From Chiayiivirga flava (lineage in GTDB: Bacteria; Pseudomonadota; Gammaproteobacteria; Xanthomonadales; Xanthomonadaceae): a DNA stretch of 64,000 nucleotides. A model generated the notes under the pieces. That model was not told the DNA's origin. It worked only from the letters and a program-made list of their open reading frames with translations, and made no database searches. This document shows, piece by piece, positions 9,305 through 18,046 of the stretch. The DNA is taken from NCBI RefSeq assembly GCF_014202825.1, contig NZ_JACHHP010000001.1, forward strand, positions 310,001 through 374,000, given 5' to 3'. Position numbers and translations under genes: made by a program. The first letter of the stretch is position 1. The number at the start of each line of letters is the position of its first letter.

Positions 9305-9673
9305 ATGGCCCGAGTTCTGATCGTCGATGATTCTCCGTCGCAGCTGATGGGCATGAAGCGCATCATCGAAAAGCTCGGCCATGAAATCGTCACCGCCGAA
9401 GACGGCGCGCTCGGGGTGGAAGCGGCCAAGCGCGAACGGCCGGACCTCATCCTCATGGACGTGGTGATGCCGAACCTCAACGGCTTCCAGGCCACCCGCT
9501 CGATCGCGAAGAATCCCGACACCTCGCACATCCCCATCGTGCTGGTCACCACCAAGGACCAGGAGACCGACAAGGTCTGGGGCATCCGCCAGGGCGCCAA
9601 GGCGTATCTGACCAAACCGGTCAACGAAGCCGCACTGATCCAGCTGGTGAAGGAACTGCTGCCGGGGACCTGA
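9305..9673 (+). CDS. pilH: Single-domain response regulator, PilH-like
   Basis: A 122-residue stand-alone receiver with D8/D9, phospho-acceptor D52 in LILMDVVMPNLNG, T82 and K104 in TKP. The sequence ARVLIVDDSPSQ, the KDQETDKVWG loop and the length are typical of PilH, the CheY-like regulator that modulates type IV pilus twitching through the Pil-Chp chemosensory system. No other pil or chp gene is in the window, so the call rests on sequence alone; PilG and CheY are the alternatives. The 113 bases upstream are free for its own promoter. Confidence 0.75.
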   Translation: MARVLIVDDSPSQLMGMKRIIEKLGHEIVTAEDGALGVEAAKRERPDLILMDVVMPNLNGFQATRSIAKNPDTSHIPIVLVTTKDQETDKVWGIRQGAKAYLTKPVNEAALIQLVKELLPGT

Positions 9674-9711
9674 CGACGGCGCGCGGCGTTGCTTCTGCGC
9701 CCTGCTCTGCC

Positions 9712-9748
9712 CCTTCCCCCTTGACGGGGGAAGGCTGGGATGGGGGTG
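9712..9748 (+). repeat. REP-like element, copy 1
   Basis: A perfect hairpin (arms 9712-9720 and 9726-9734, loop TTGAC) is followed by the tail CTGGGATGGGGGTG. The same unit with about three changes occurs in opposite orientation at 9819-9855. It lies just after pilH and could also serve as a transcription barrier for it. Confidence 0.85.
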
Positions 9749-9818
9749 TTGCTTTCGTTCTGCCGACGCCTCGCATGCTGCTGCGCTCGATGCGTGACTT
9801 ACGAGCGAGATCAAGATC

Positions 9819-9855
9819 CACCCCCATCCCAACCCTTCCCCGTCAAGGGGGAAGG
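9819..9855 (-). repeat. REP-like element, copy 2 (inverted)
   Basis: On the minus strand this reads as the hairpin CCTTCCCCC-TTGAC-GGGGAAGG followed by TTGGGATGGGGGTG, nearly identical to copy 1. The two copies face each other across 70 bases, a BIME-like pair, between the convergent ends of pilH and the carboxypeptidase gene. Confidence 0.85.
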
Positions 9856-9867
9856 AATTTTCGCGGA

Positions 9868-12800
9868 CTATCTTGCCGCGTCGCCAACGGCGGCCCGGTT
9901 GTCCACCGCGTCGTTCAGCGGCACGAACCGCACCCCCATCCGATTCCACGTGCCGCCGGCCGCGCGCGGGTAGGTCAGCGCCACGTCCAGCCGTGCCAGT
10001 TCCGGCGTGCGGAAATGCGCCAGCACCGTTCCGGCAGCCGCGCCGGACACCGGCATCTGCGTCGCGTCGCAGTCCGGACAGAAGCCGGTGAAGCTGGTCA
10101 TGGCGAACTCCTGCGCGTCGGCCCCGGTGCCGCTGCCCAGCGCCCAGCGGATGGTGCCGCCGGCATCGTAGTAGTACAGCCCGAGCGCAGTGGTTTCGCC
10201 GCGACGGGTGATGGTGGCGCCGTAGTTCGGCTCCGCGGGCGGAAACCACAGGCCGGTGACCTCGAAGCGCGGCGTGCCGGCGTCGAAGAACGATGCCTCG
10301 ATCGCCTCCGACCCGTCCGTGCCGCGCGCGTCGAAGCGCCAGTGCAGCGTGGCGCGCGTGTCCGACGCAAAATCGATGCCGACGCGGCCCACATCCACGA
10401 CCGACACCACCCCCGTGTCCGGATCGCGCCGGCTCCACTGCAGGCGCGCCTGCCAGCGCGGGCCCGTCAGCGACGCGGCGGCCTGGTAGGCCGTGGGTTG
10501 GCCGTCGTCGGCATAGGTGTACCAGGCCAGCAGCAGCGTGTTGCCGCTGGTCTGCAGGTCCAGGCCATGTCCGCTGCGCGCCGGCGCCCAGATGCCGCGG
10601 TACGGGTTGATGCCCAGTTCGATCGCACCGATGTCGCAGCGCGGCACCGCGCCCGGGGTGAGTGTCTGCGGGCGCGGTGCGCCGCGCTGGTCCACCGTGC
10701 CGCACTCGAGCGCGCCCGGTGCGCCGGCGGCGGCGCCGGTGTCGATGGCCGCGCCGACCGGCGCATGGCCACCGAGTGCCGGATCGAATGCGCCGAGTGC
10801 CAGCGCCAGTCCGCTGCGATCGGACTGCGCGACCAGCCCGCAGGCGGAGCCGTCATCGATATTGAAACCGAAACTCGACGCGGTGAACCCGTCGCAGGCC
10901 GTCGACGCGGTCGGCGGCGAACCGTCCGGATCCGGACGATTGTCCTGCAGCAGCGCGTGGCCGGACACCAGGCTCGCGCCCTGCCCGTCGGCCAGCAGCG
11001 GCGCCGGTGCGTTGCCGACGATGCTCGCCGCCTGCAGATCGAGCGACGCATTCGACCACAGCAGGCTGCCGTGGCCGACCTGCGTGACGGTGCTGGCGCG
11101 CAGGACGGTGCGTCCCGCGGTCGTCGCGATCGCGGCCGGGGCGCCGCCGAGGTCCCGCAGCAACACCTGTTGCAGCTGCAGTTGCCCGCTCGATGCGACG
11201 ATCGACTGCGCGCCGTGCTCGATCGACGATCGCCGCAGCGTGGCGAGTCCCGCATTGTCGAGCAGCCGTCGCCGCGGCTGCTGCGCATCGCCGCCGGCGT
11301 CGAGATGAACGGCGTCGAGCACCAGGGCGCCCTCGCCGCCGACCTGCAGCAGCGCCGTCGGCGACCCCGCCGATGGCGGCAGCGCGAAGTCGCCGTGGTT
11401 GCCGTACAGCGAGAGCGCATCGGTCACCATCCATGCGGACGGCGGCGCCGCGTCGTCGCCTCGTGCCGGCAGGGTTTGCGGGGTCGGTCCGCGGTCCACG
11501 ACAATCGCCGTCGCGCCAGCGCCGGTCGCGCGCTGCAACGCGTCCGACAGGCCCGCCCCGTCGGCATGCGATCGCAGCACGGCGAGATCGCCGCTGTCGT
11601 TGTCGAGCAGCCGCACCGTCAGCGGCGGCAACGCGATCGACGTGGCGGGCGGCAGTTCGCCGCCCTGCGGCGCCACCGACGACAGCAGCGTAATCGCAAT
11701 CGTGCGATCGCCGCCGTCCTCGGCGTCGTCGAGCATCGGCACCGGAAAGACCTTGTCGCCGCCCTCGCCGGGAGCCCACGCGACGCCGCCGTCGAACGGC
11801 GCGCCCGCCACCGTTGCCGACACCGAGACCGTGCCTCCGAGATCGGCACCGACGCGGCGCAGCACGATCCGCGCGGCATCGCCCTCGCCCACCACCGACG
11901 GCGCCGACACCACCGTCGCCAACGGCGCCGCCGCCGCGTCGGCCACCGTGACAGCGACCGTACTGCGATCGGTTCCACCGAAATCGCCGGCAACCCCGAC
12001 CGCGCTTTCGTACGCAGTCCACGCCCCGTCCGCCCAGTCCGCGGGCGTAGCCGGATCGGCATCGAGCGCCATCGCGGCGTAGTCGCGCGTGGCGACGCCG
12101 AAACGCACTTCGCCCGAGGTCTGCGGCGCATCGAATTCGAAGGCGAAGGTGTCGTCGCGATACCGCAGCACGCGTGCCGGGTCGTCGAGCCAGGTGCCGG
12201 CGGCGGTGTCGACCGATCCGAGCGCCGTCCCCGCCGCGTCGAGCAGCGACACTTCCACCGCCGGCGCCGCGCCGGTGGCCCCTGCCATCGGCAGCACCGC
12301 GCCGTCCGTGTCGCGCATCCGCATCGGCTTGCTGAAGGCCAGTTCCACGCGATACCGCGCGCCGCGCACCAGCGCGGCATCGCCGCTGCGCTGCAGCGCG
12401 CGCTGGCCGGTGGTCGGATTCCAGACCCAGCGCAGCTGCTGTGCGAGGCGTCCGCTGCCGGCTTCGAAAAAGCGTGCACGTGACAGATGCGCGGGTCCGG
12501 CCATGCGATAGAACGCCACCAGATGCGTTTCGGCCCAGGCCTCGCGCACGCGACGCGCTTCGCTGGCCGGCAGGATAAAGCCGCTGTGGGTGACGTTGGT
12601 ACCGCCGTATTCGGCCGCGCTGTTGCTCGGCTCCAGCTCCAGCGTCCACGCCGGCACCAGCCACTGGTACGCGAAATACTCGGCGGCGGCCCCGATGCCC
12701 TGGTTGGCCGGGTCCGGCACGTTGCGGTAGCTCGCGCCGCCCGAGACCTGGATGTGGTGCGAGCGCAGGCGGTCGATGAGCGCCGTCTGGATCGAGTTCA

Positions 12801-13674
12801 GCCGCGTACGGCCGGTGTTGGACGAGTAGAACACTTTCGAGAACGTGTGCACGTCGATGCCCAGCCGCATGCGCGACGCCGGGCCGAGTTCCGCCGCGCG
12901 CACCAGCGACTGGTTCTCCGCCTCGCCGTGCGGCGCAGTGCCGTGGTAGGTCAGCGAGCGCGGGTCGGCCGACGATCCGCCGGGCCCGACCGAGGTCGCC
13001 CACAGCGGCGGATGGTTGCGGTTGAGGTCGGTGCCGCCCAGATGATCGGCGAACGTGGTCAGCACCTCGTCCACGCCGGGCATGTTCTTGCGCCGCATGC
13101 GGCCGTCGCGCGGCCAGTCGTTGGGGAAATCCGGATCCTGGCCGACGATGGCCTGGGTCGGATACCGCTGCGACTGCAGGAAGCCGTCCACGTTGTGGAC
13201 CGGAATGACGATGACGCGCGTGTTGTCGAGCACGTAGCGCACGATGCCGCGGTCGCCGGCCCCGTCGACGAGGCGTTCGAGCGTGCCGGCGGCCACCTCG
13301 GGCGCGGCCCACTCGCGCGCGTGCGTGGTCGCATTGATGAAGAACGCCGCTTCCGGACGGCCCTCGACATCGACGCCGTCCGCGTCGCTCGCCACGTATG
13401 CCCACTGCACGCGGTTGGCGGAGCTGCGGCCGATGTCGTGCGCGGAGAGATCGTCGGAATCGAAGGCGAGCGCCTGCAGGCGGGCCTCCAGCGCGGCGTA
13501 GCTGCGGAATCCGTCCACCGGCGCGAGCGAATCGATCGGCACCGGCACCGGCAGGCCGTAGACGTAGGTGTTCGGCCCGCCCACCGCTTCGGTGAACGTG
13601 TAGATCTGCTGCGCCGCGACAGGCCCCGCCAGCAGCGCCGCGCCCAGCGCGGCGATCCGCGTGCGCGCGCTCAC
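9868..13674 (-). CDS. Large secreted mosaic M14 zinc carboxypeptidase
   Basis: A 1268-residue exported protein starting with a GTG that overlaps the upstream stop (GTGA). A signal peptide (about 1-22) ends before QQIYTF. Residues about 45-420 form an M14 metallocarboxypeptidase domain with zinc ligands H118, E121 (HARE) and H276 (DVHTFS) and catalytic E346 (TLELEP). Next come a beta-sandwich segment, a Calx-beta-like stretch (VGEGDAARIVLRRVG, APGEGGDKVF) near 680, and a long region with the spacing of right-handed parallel beta-helix (choice-of-anchor) proteins. The C-terminal 230 residues contain two W-Y/T-Y repeats, GIWAP...LAWYTYADDGQP and GLWFP...LGLYYYDAGGTIRW. It probably releases C-terminal amino acids outside the cell. 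The usual family length is about 400, so two thirds is accessory. Confidence 0.83.
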   Translation of the reverse strand: MSARTRIAALGAALLAGPVAAQQIYTFTEAVGGPNTYVYGLPVPVPIDSLAPVDGFRSYAALEARLQALAFDSDDLSAHDIGRSSANRVQWAYVASDADGVDVEGRPEAAFFINATTHAREWAAPEVAAGTLERLVDGAGDRGIVRYVLDNTRVIVIPVHNVDGFLQSQRYPTQAIVGQDPDFPNDWPRDGRMRRKNMPGVDEVLTTFADHLGGTDLNRNHPPLWATSVGPGGSSADPRSLTYHGTAPHGEAENQSLVRAAELGPASRMRLGIDVHTFSKVFYSSNTGRTRLNSIQTALIDRLRSHHIQVSGGASYRNVPDPANQGIGAAAEYFAYQWLVPAWTLELEPSNSAAEYGGTNVTHSGFILPASEARRVREAWAETHLVAFYRMAGPAHLSRARFFEAGSGRLAQQLRWVWNPTTGQRALQRSGDAALVRGARYRVELAFSKPMRMRDTDGAVLPMAGATGAAPAVEVSLLDAAGTALGSVDTAAGTWLDDPARVLRYRDDTFAFEFDAPQTSGEVRFGVATRDYAAMALDADPATPADWADGAWTAYESAVGVAGDFGGTDRSTVAVTVADAAAAPLATVVSAPSVVGEGDAARIVLRRVGADLGGTVSVSATVAGAPFDGGVAWAPGEGGDKVFPVPMLDDAEDGGDRTIAITLLSSVAPQGGELPPATSIALPPLTVRLLDNDSGDLAVLRSHADGAGLSDALQRATGAGATAIVVDRGPTPQTLPARGDDAAPPSAWMVTDALSLYGNHGDFALPPSAGSPTALLQVGGEGALVLDAVHLDAGGDAQQPRRRLLDNAGLATLRRSSIEHGAQSIVASSGQLQLQQVLLRDLGGAPAAIATTAGRTVLRASTVTQVGHGSLLWSNASLDLQAASIVGNAPAPLLADGQGASLVSGHALLQDNRPDPDGSPPTASTACDGFTASSFGFNIDDGSACGLVAQSDRSGLALALGAFDPALGGHAPVGAAIDTGAAAGAPGALECGTVDQRGAPRPQTLTPGAVPRCDIGAIELGINPYRGIWAPARSGHGLDLQTSGNTLLLAWYTYADDGQPTAYQAAASLTGPRWQARLQWSRRDPDTGVVSVVDVGRVGIDFASDTRATLHWRFDARGTDGSEAIEASFFDAGTPRFEVTGLWFPPAEPNYGATITRRGETTALGLYYYDAGGTIRWALGSGTGADAQEFAMTSFTGFCPDCDATQMPVSGAAAGTVLAHFRTPELARLDVALTYPRAAGGTWNRMGVRFVPLNDAVDNRAAVGDAAR

Positions 13675-14729
13675 CGCTGCAGCTCCGCGCGCACCGCGGC
13701 GGACAGCCGTGCATCCCCGCGCAGCGCATGCAGGCGGACCTCGGCTTCCGGCCCGCCGTGCAGCCGCAACGCGAGCGCGAGATGGCCGAGCGTGGCGGCA
13801 TCGGACGCGGAGGCGAGCAGCGCGTCGATCCGTGCCAGCGCGTCCGGCACCTGCGCCAGCGCCGCGGCCACCGCTGCGCCGCCGTCGCGCGTTGCGAGCA
13901 TTCCGCGCAGCAGCGGGTCCGCGACGTCGCCGGGATCGCTCCACCGCACCAGCGCGAACGCGGCAACGGATGCGTATGCCGGCCGTGCAAGCGCCTCGCG
14001 CAGGACCGTGCGCGCGTCGGCGCGCGGCAACGCCGGCAGCGTCTGGGCAAACAGTGGCAGCACATCGATCGGATCGCCGACGTCGAGGGCGTGCATGAAC
14101 GTGTCCGCATCCGCCGCGCGCCGCGCGAACGCGGCGAGCACCGGGCTCGGCCACGCCACCGCCTGCGACTTGGCGTGAGCGCGCAGCATGTCGAACACGG
14201 CAGGCGATGCCGCCGCCACGGCGAGCGCGGCGACCTGCGGTGCGGCCTGCGCGAGGGACCGCGAGGCCTCGTCCGCCCGCTTGCGCGCAAGCACCGCGAG
14301 CAGCGCGTCGACCTCGCGCTCGCGCGCCTGCAGCAGACGGACCGACTGCACCCGCCCCGGCAGATCGAAGACCGGCAGGAACCAGTCCGCCGCGGTTTCC
14401 TCGTGCCGCCGCCACACCGACACCGGCCAGGCGCCGAGCGCGTCGAGCAGCGGCCCGGGCACCGCGGCACCGCGGCGCTGCAGGCGATCGAGCAACCGCG
14501 CTGCGGTGGCTTCGCGACGCAGCGGATCGGCGATGGTCTGCAACGTCTGGACCACCTCGGCGGCGTCGCCGCCGGCGGCCAGCGTTGCGTCCAGCGCCGC
14601 GGCGTGTACGTCCGCCTCGGGTGCCCGCACGACATCGACCAGCACCGCGCCCGGCGGCAGCGTCGCAGTGGCCGCCGGCGCGGATGCCGCAGCACACAGC
14701 AGTAGCCCGGTCAGCAGCAGATGGCGCAT
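13671..14729 (-). CDS. Exported alpha-helical repeat protein of unknown function
   Basis: A 352-residue protein with a clear signal peptide (MRHLLLTGLLLCAAASAPAATA). The mature part is almost entirely Ala/Leu/Arg-rich helices with irregular repeats of about 30-40 residues, such as DALLAVLARKRADEASRSLAQ, and resembles HEAT-type solenoids; no enzyme motif is visible. Its stop overlaps the GTG start of the carboxypeptidase gene, so the two are translationally coupled and may act together in the periplasm or outside. The ATG at 14729 is the only one that supplies the signal peptide. Confidence 0.7.
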   Translation of the reverse strand: MRHLLLTGLLLCAAASAPAATATLPPGAVLVDVVRAPEADVHAAALDATLAAGGDAAEVVQTLQTIADPLRREATAARLLDRLQRRGAAVPGPLLDALGAWPVSVWRRHEETAADWFLPVFDLPGRVQSVRLLQAREREVDALLAVLARKRADEASRSLAQAAPQVAALAVAAASPAVFDMLRAHAKSQAVAWPSPVLAAFARRAADADTFMHALDVGDPIDVLPLFAQTLPALPRADARTVLREALARPAYASVAAFALVRWSDPGDVADPLLRGMLATRDGGAAVAAALAQVPDALARIDALLASASDAATLGHLALALRLHGGPEAEVRLHALRGDARLSAAVRAELQR

Positions 14730-14811
14730 GGCGGTCTCCGGCGAATGCGAAAGTATAGGACCGACGCGCGGCGGGCCGGTGCCGTCGCGCCGCGGCTCGC
14801 GCCGCGCGGGC

Positions 14812-16368
14812 TCAGGAGCTGCAGGACAGCGTCGAGCAGCCGGGACGGTCGCGTGCCCAGTCGGGCCGGCGTGTCGCAAACGCATCGCGGCCCGGCTGGT
14901 CGTCGTACGGATACCGCAGCACGTCGAGCAGTTCCTCGATACCGGACACGTCGCCCTGCTCGGCGCGATCGATCGCCTGCTGTGCCAGATAATTGCGCAG
15001 CACGTACTTCGGATTGGCGGCGCGCATGCCGGCCTGCCGCTCGTGCGCCGGCGCGGCATCGGCCAGCACGCGCCGGGCGTAGTCGGCGAGCCAGTCGCGC
15101 AGCGCGGGCTCTGCGGCTGCGCGCTTGTCCGCATCGTAGAACGCCGCGTCGAAATGCGACGACGACGGCGCATGCAGATCGAGCGAGCACAGCGCACGGA
15201 AGAACAGCGTCATGTCGATTTCGCCCGCCTGCAGGATCCCGTGCAGTGCGCGCATCCGCACGACGTCCTCGTCGCCGGCATCGCGCAGACCGAGCTTGGC
15301 GGCGATCATCGCGCGGTCGGCGGCCATGAACGTGTCGACGTAGGCCTGCAGCCCGTCCTGCAGCGGCGCCGCGTCGTCGAACAACGGCGCGAGCGCCTGG
15401 GCGAGGCAGCCGAGATTCCAGTACGCGACCTGCGGCTGCGCACCGAAGCGGTAGCGGCGGCCCTCGGCATCGGTGGTGTTGGGCGTCCAGTCCGGATCGA
15501 AGTCGTCGATCCAGCCGTACGGGCCGTAGTCGATGGTCAGGCCGAGGATGGACAGGTTGTCGGTGTTCATCACGCCGTGCACGAAGCCCACGCGCATCCA
15601 CTCCGCCATCAGGCGCGCGGTGCGCTGCGCAACGTCCGCGAACCATGCCGCACGGCGCTGCAGTGGCGTGCCGTCGATCCACGGAAAATCGCGCGCGATG
15701 CAGACGTCGACGAGCGTGCGCAGCAGATCGGTCTCGCCGCGCGAGGCCGGCAGTTCGAAATGCCCGAAACGCAGGAACGAAGGCGCCACGCGGCACACGA
15801 TGGCACCCGGTTCGGCGCGCGGCCGTCCGTCGTAGAACATGTCGCGCACCACGCTCTCGCCGGTGGCCACCAGGCTCAACGCGCGCGTGGTCGGCACGCC
15901 CAGGTGCGCCATCGCCTCGCTGCAGAGGAATTCGCGCACCGACGAACGCAGCACCGCGCGACCGTCTGCACCGCGCGAGTACAGCGTGCGGCCTGCCCCC
16001 TTGAGTTGCAGCTCCGCACGCGAGCCGTCGCGCGCGATCGCCTCGCCCAGCGAGATCGCCCGGCCGTCGCCGAGTTGCCCGGCCCAGTGCCCGAACTGGT
16101 GACCACCGTAGTTTGTCGCGTACGGCACCATCCCCGGCAGCAGCGCGTTCCCGCCGAAGACCTGCGCGAAGCGGTCCGAGCGAAGATCGCTCGCATCGAT
16201 GCCGAGCAGCGCCGCCACCTCGGGTGAGGCCGCGAGCAGGCGCGGCGATGCCACCGGCGTCGGCGCAACCTGCGACCACACCGCGCCACGCACCTCGCGC
16301 ACGCGTGCGCCGGTCTCGGGATCCCCGGGCAGCGCGTGCAGCAGGCGGTTGTCGAAGCTCAGCTGCAT
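14812..16368 (-). CDS. selO: Protein adenylyltransferase SelO (YdiU family)
   Basis: A 518-residue pseudokinase-fold protein of the SelO family, which transfers AMP to Ser/Thr/Tyr of target proteins and is linked to redox stress in E. coli. Visible signatures are [22 protein letters not shown], the basic [20 protein letters not shown] nucleotide-binding loop, HGVMNTDN and DYGPYGWID. The C-terminus ends CSTLSCSS; in animal SelO the residue near this end is selenocysteine, here cysteine. Length is normal. The ATG at 16368 starts [17 protein letters not shown] as in homologues; an earlier in-frame start would overlap the downstream terminator of csbD. Confidence 0.94.
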   Translation of the reverse strand: MQLSFDNRLLHALPGDPETGARVREVRGAVWSQVAPTPVASPRLLAASPEVAALLGIDASDLRSDRFAQVFGGNALLPGMVPYATNYGGHQFGHWAGQLGDGRAISLGEAIARDGSRAELQLKGAGRTLYSRGADGRAVLRSSVREFLCSEAMAHLGVPTTRALSLVATGESVVRDMFYDGRPRAEPGAIVCRVAPSFLRFGHFELPASRGETDLLRTLVDVCIARDFPWIDGTPLQRRAAWFADVAQRTARLMAEWMRVGFVHGVMNTDNLSILGLTIDYGPYGWIDDFDPDWTPNTTDAEGRRYRFGAQPQVAYWNLGCLAQALAPLFDDAAPLQDGLQAYVDTFMAADRAMIAAKLGLRDAGDEDVVRMRALHGILQAGEIDMTLFFRALCSLDLHAPSSSHFDAAFYDADKRAAAEPALRDWLADYARRVLADAAPAHERQAGMRAANPKYVLRNYLAQQAIDRAEQGDVSGIEELLDVLRYPYDDQPGRDAFATRRPDWARDRPGCSTLSCSS

Positions 16369-16415
16369 CGCGGCCCTCGCTGTCGGAAACAGCGAAGATG
16401 GAGCTTGCCGGCGCA

Positions 16416-16447
16416 AAAGAAAAGCGCGCGACCCGAAGGTCGCGCGC
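16416..16447 (-). terminator. Rho-independent terminator of the CsbD gene
   Basis: A perfect 10-bp GC stem (16424-16433 with 16438-16447, loop of 4) is followed on the minus strand by a TTTTCTTTT tract. It sits 30 bases after the CsbD stop and before selO, so it should end the short csbD transcript and separate it from selO. Confidence 0.88.
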
Positions 16448-16476
16448 CCGATCCGGAGCGGCTCCGGCAGCTGCGG

Positions 16477-16677
16477 TCAGTGCAGGCTGCGTTCGAAGTC
16501 GCGGACCTGCTTTTCGGCCTCGTCGCGCGCGACGCCGTAACGTTCCTGCACCTTGCCAGCGAGGTAATCGCGATTGCCTTCGGCAACGGTCAGATCATCG
16601 TCGGTCAGCTTGCCCCACTGGGCCTTGGCCTTGCCGCCGAGCTGCTTCCATTTGCCCTTGATGATGTCTTCGTTCAT
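16477..16677 (-). CDS. CsbD family stress protein
   Basis: A 66-residue hydrophilic protein with the complete CsbD pattern: [27 protein letters not shown], and a helix with [16 protein letters not shown]. Members are abundant under general stress or osmotic stress in several bacteria; the molecular role is not known. A strong AAGGAGA ribosome-binding site stands eight bases before the ATG at 16677, which rules out the longer reading frame. A neighbouring BON protein and a dedicated terminator suggest an independently regulated stress unit. Confidence 0.93.
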   Translation of the reverse strand: MNEDIIKGKWKQLGGKAKAQWGKLTDDDLTVAEGNRDYLAGKVQERYGVARDEAEKQVRDFERSLH

Positions 16678-16750
16678 GACATGTCTCCTTGTCGTGATGG
16701 GAATCGGATGAAGCGACGCTGCGCGAGAACGCACTGCGGCGATCGTCCGA

Positions 16751-17098
16751 TCAGCGCGTCTTCAGCGCCTTGGTCTCGACGCCGGTCACGCCTTCGATCG
16801 CCTTGGTGAGCGCGATCGCGCGGTCGACCTGCGCCTGGTCGTCGAGCACACCGGCCAGCGTCACCACGCCGTTGACGGTCGTGACGTTGATCTTGGTGCC
16901 GTCGACATTCTCGGTGGCCAGAAGATCGGCCTTCACCTTGGTGGTGATCCAGGTGTCGGTGCCCGGCTGCGCCGAGTCGGTTTCCGACGCCGCGCCCGTC
17001 TTCATCGTGTCGTCCGCGGCGAACGACGCGCCCGACACGGAGAAGAGCAGCGCGGTCGAGAAGATGGCGGCAGTCAGAGTACGGATCTTGTTGTTCAT
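16751..17098 (-). CDS. Periplasmic BON-domain protein (OsmY-like)
   Basis: A 115-residue protein with a signal peptide (about 1-24, ending SGASFA-ADD) and one BON domain (about 45-112): [14 protein letters not shown], the central glycine in [20 protein letters not shown], and a final [15 protein letters not shown] domains are thought to bind membranes or phospholipids; OsmY has two copies, this protein has one. The ATG at 17098 is preceded by AGGAGAC. It is transcribed towards csbD with a 73-base gap and is probably co-induced. Confidence 0.9.
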   Translation of the reverse strand: MNNKIRTLTAAIFSTALLFSVSGASFAADDTMKTGAASETDSAQPGTDTWITTKVKADLLATENVDGTKINVTTVNGVVTLAGVLDDQAQVDRAIALTKAIEGVTGVETKALKTR

Positions 17099-17272
17099 GC
17101 GATGAGTCTCCTGGTGATGACAACTTCGGATGTCGAAGTCCGGGAGTGTCATTACAAGAGGCGTGCCAGCCGATAGCGTTTGCGAATCAACGGCTTGCGC
17201 AGCGATTATTGCGGCGGCGCGTGCATCGGGCACGATGCGCGGCAGGCACCGTTGCCGATCGCACGACGCCGA

Positions 17273-18046
17273 TCAGGCGCGCGCGCGGCGACGCGCCGTG
17301 CGCAGGCTCTCGGACGCACCGATGCATAGCGCAAGCCACCCGAGTCCGAGCGCGTAGCCTGCAAACACATCGCTCAGATAGTGCACCTGCAGCAGCACAC
17401 GGCTCGATCCGATCGCGGCCACCAGCACCAGCGCCGTCGCGACGATGCGCCGATGCCAGCGCTCCGGCGCGAGCACCAGCAGCAGGTAGGCGAGCATGCC
17501 GTAGAACACCAGCGACCCGGCCGCGTGGCCGCTCGGGAAGCTGTAGCCGGTTTCGATCGCGTATCCGTGGTCGTGCACCGGGCGCGTGCGACGGAACAGA
17601 TCCTTGAACAGGCGGATCAGCAGTCCATTGCCGAGCAGCGTGAACACCCACAGCCAGGCGAGCAACCGGTGTCGCGTGGCCAGCAATGCGACGGCGATAA
17701 TGCTGGCGGCCGCGACGATCACCGCATCGTCGCCCAGGTACGTCAGCCAGCCCAGCGCGGCGAGCAGCGGCGCGCCGAAGGTGTCGGCCAGCCAGGCATG
17801 CACGCGGTTGTCCAGCGCGACGAGCCTGCCCTCGCCCATCACCGACACCGCGAGCGCGGCAAACACGCCCGACGCGATGCCCAGCAACCCCGAGGCGGTG
17901 CGCTTGCGCAGCATCGGGATCGGCGCGTCCTCGCCCGCGTGGTCGCGCCGGCGCCACGCGACCGCGGCGCCGGCGGCGCCGGCGACGAGCAGAAGCACGA
18001 ACAGCCAGAGCGCGTGCGCGTCGACAAAGGCCCGCAGCTCAGCCAT
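17273..18046 (-). CDS. PAP2 family membrane phosphatase
   Basis: A 257-residue integral membrane protein with about six transmembrane segments and all three phosphatase motifs: KDLFRRTRP (148-156), PSGH (171-174) and SR-x5-H-x3-D (215-226). This family removes phosphate from lipid phosphates such as phosphatidate, undecaprenyl diphosphate or lipid A 1-phosphate; the substrate cannot be chosen from sequence. Its ATG overlaps the end of the upstream dimethylargininase gene by eight bases, so the two are coupled. Confidence 0.9.
   Translation of the reverse strand: MAELRAFVDAHALWLFVLLLVAGAAGAAVAWRRRDHAGEDAPIPMLRKRTASGLLGIASGVFAALAVSVMGEGRLVALDNRVHAWLADTFGAPLLAALGWLTYLGDDAVIVAAASIIAVALLATRHRLLAWLWVFTLLGNGLLIRLFKDLFRRTRPVHDHGYAIETGYSFPSGHAAGSLVFYGMLAYLLLVLAPERWHRRIVATALVLVAAIGSSRVLLQVHYLSDVFAGYALGLGWLALCIGASESLRTARRRARA

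Noticed and set aside
9721-12483. Long plus-strand frame opposite the carboxypeptidase
   Set aside because: Arg/Ala-rich shadow of the true gene, starting in a REP-like element.
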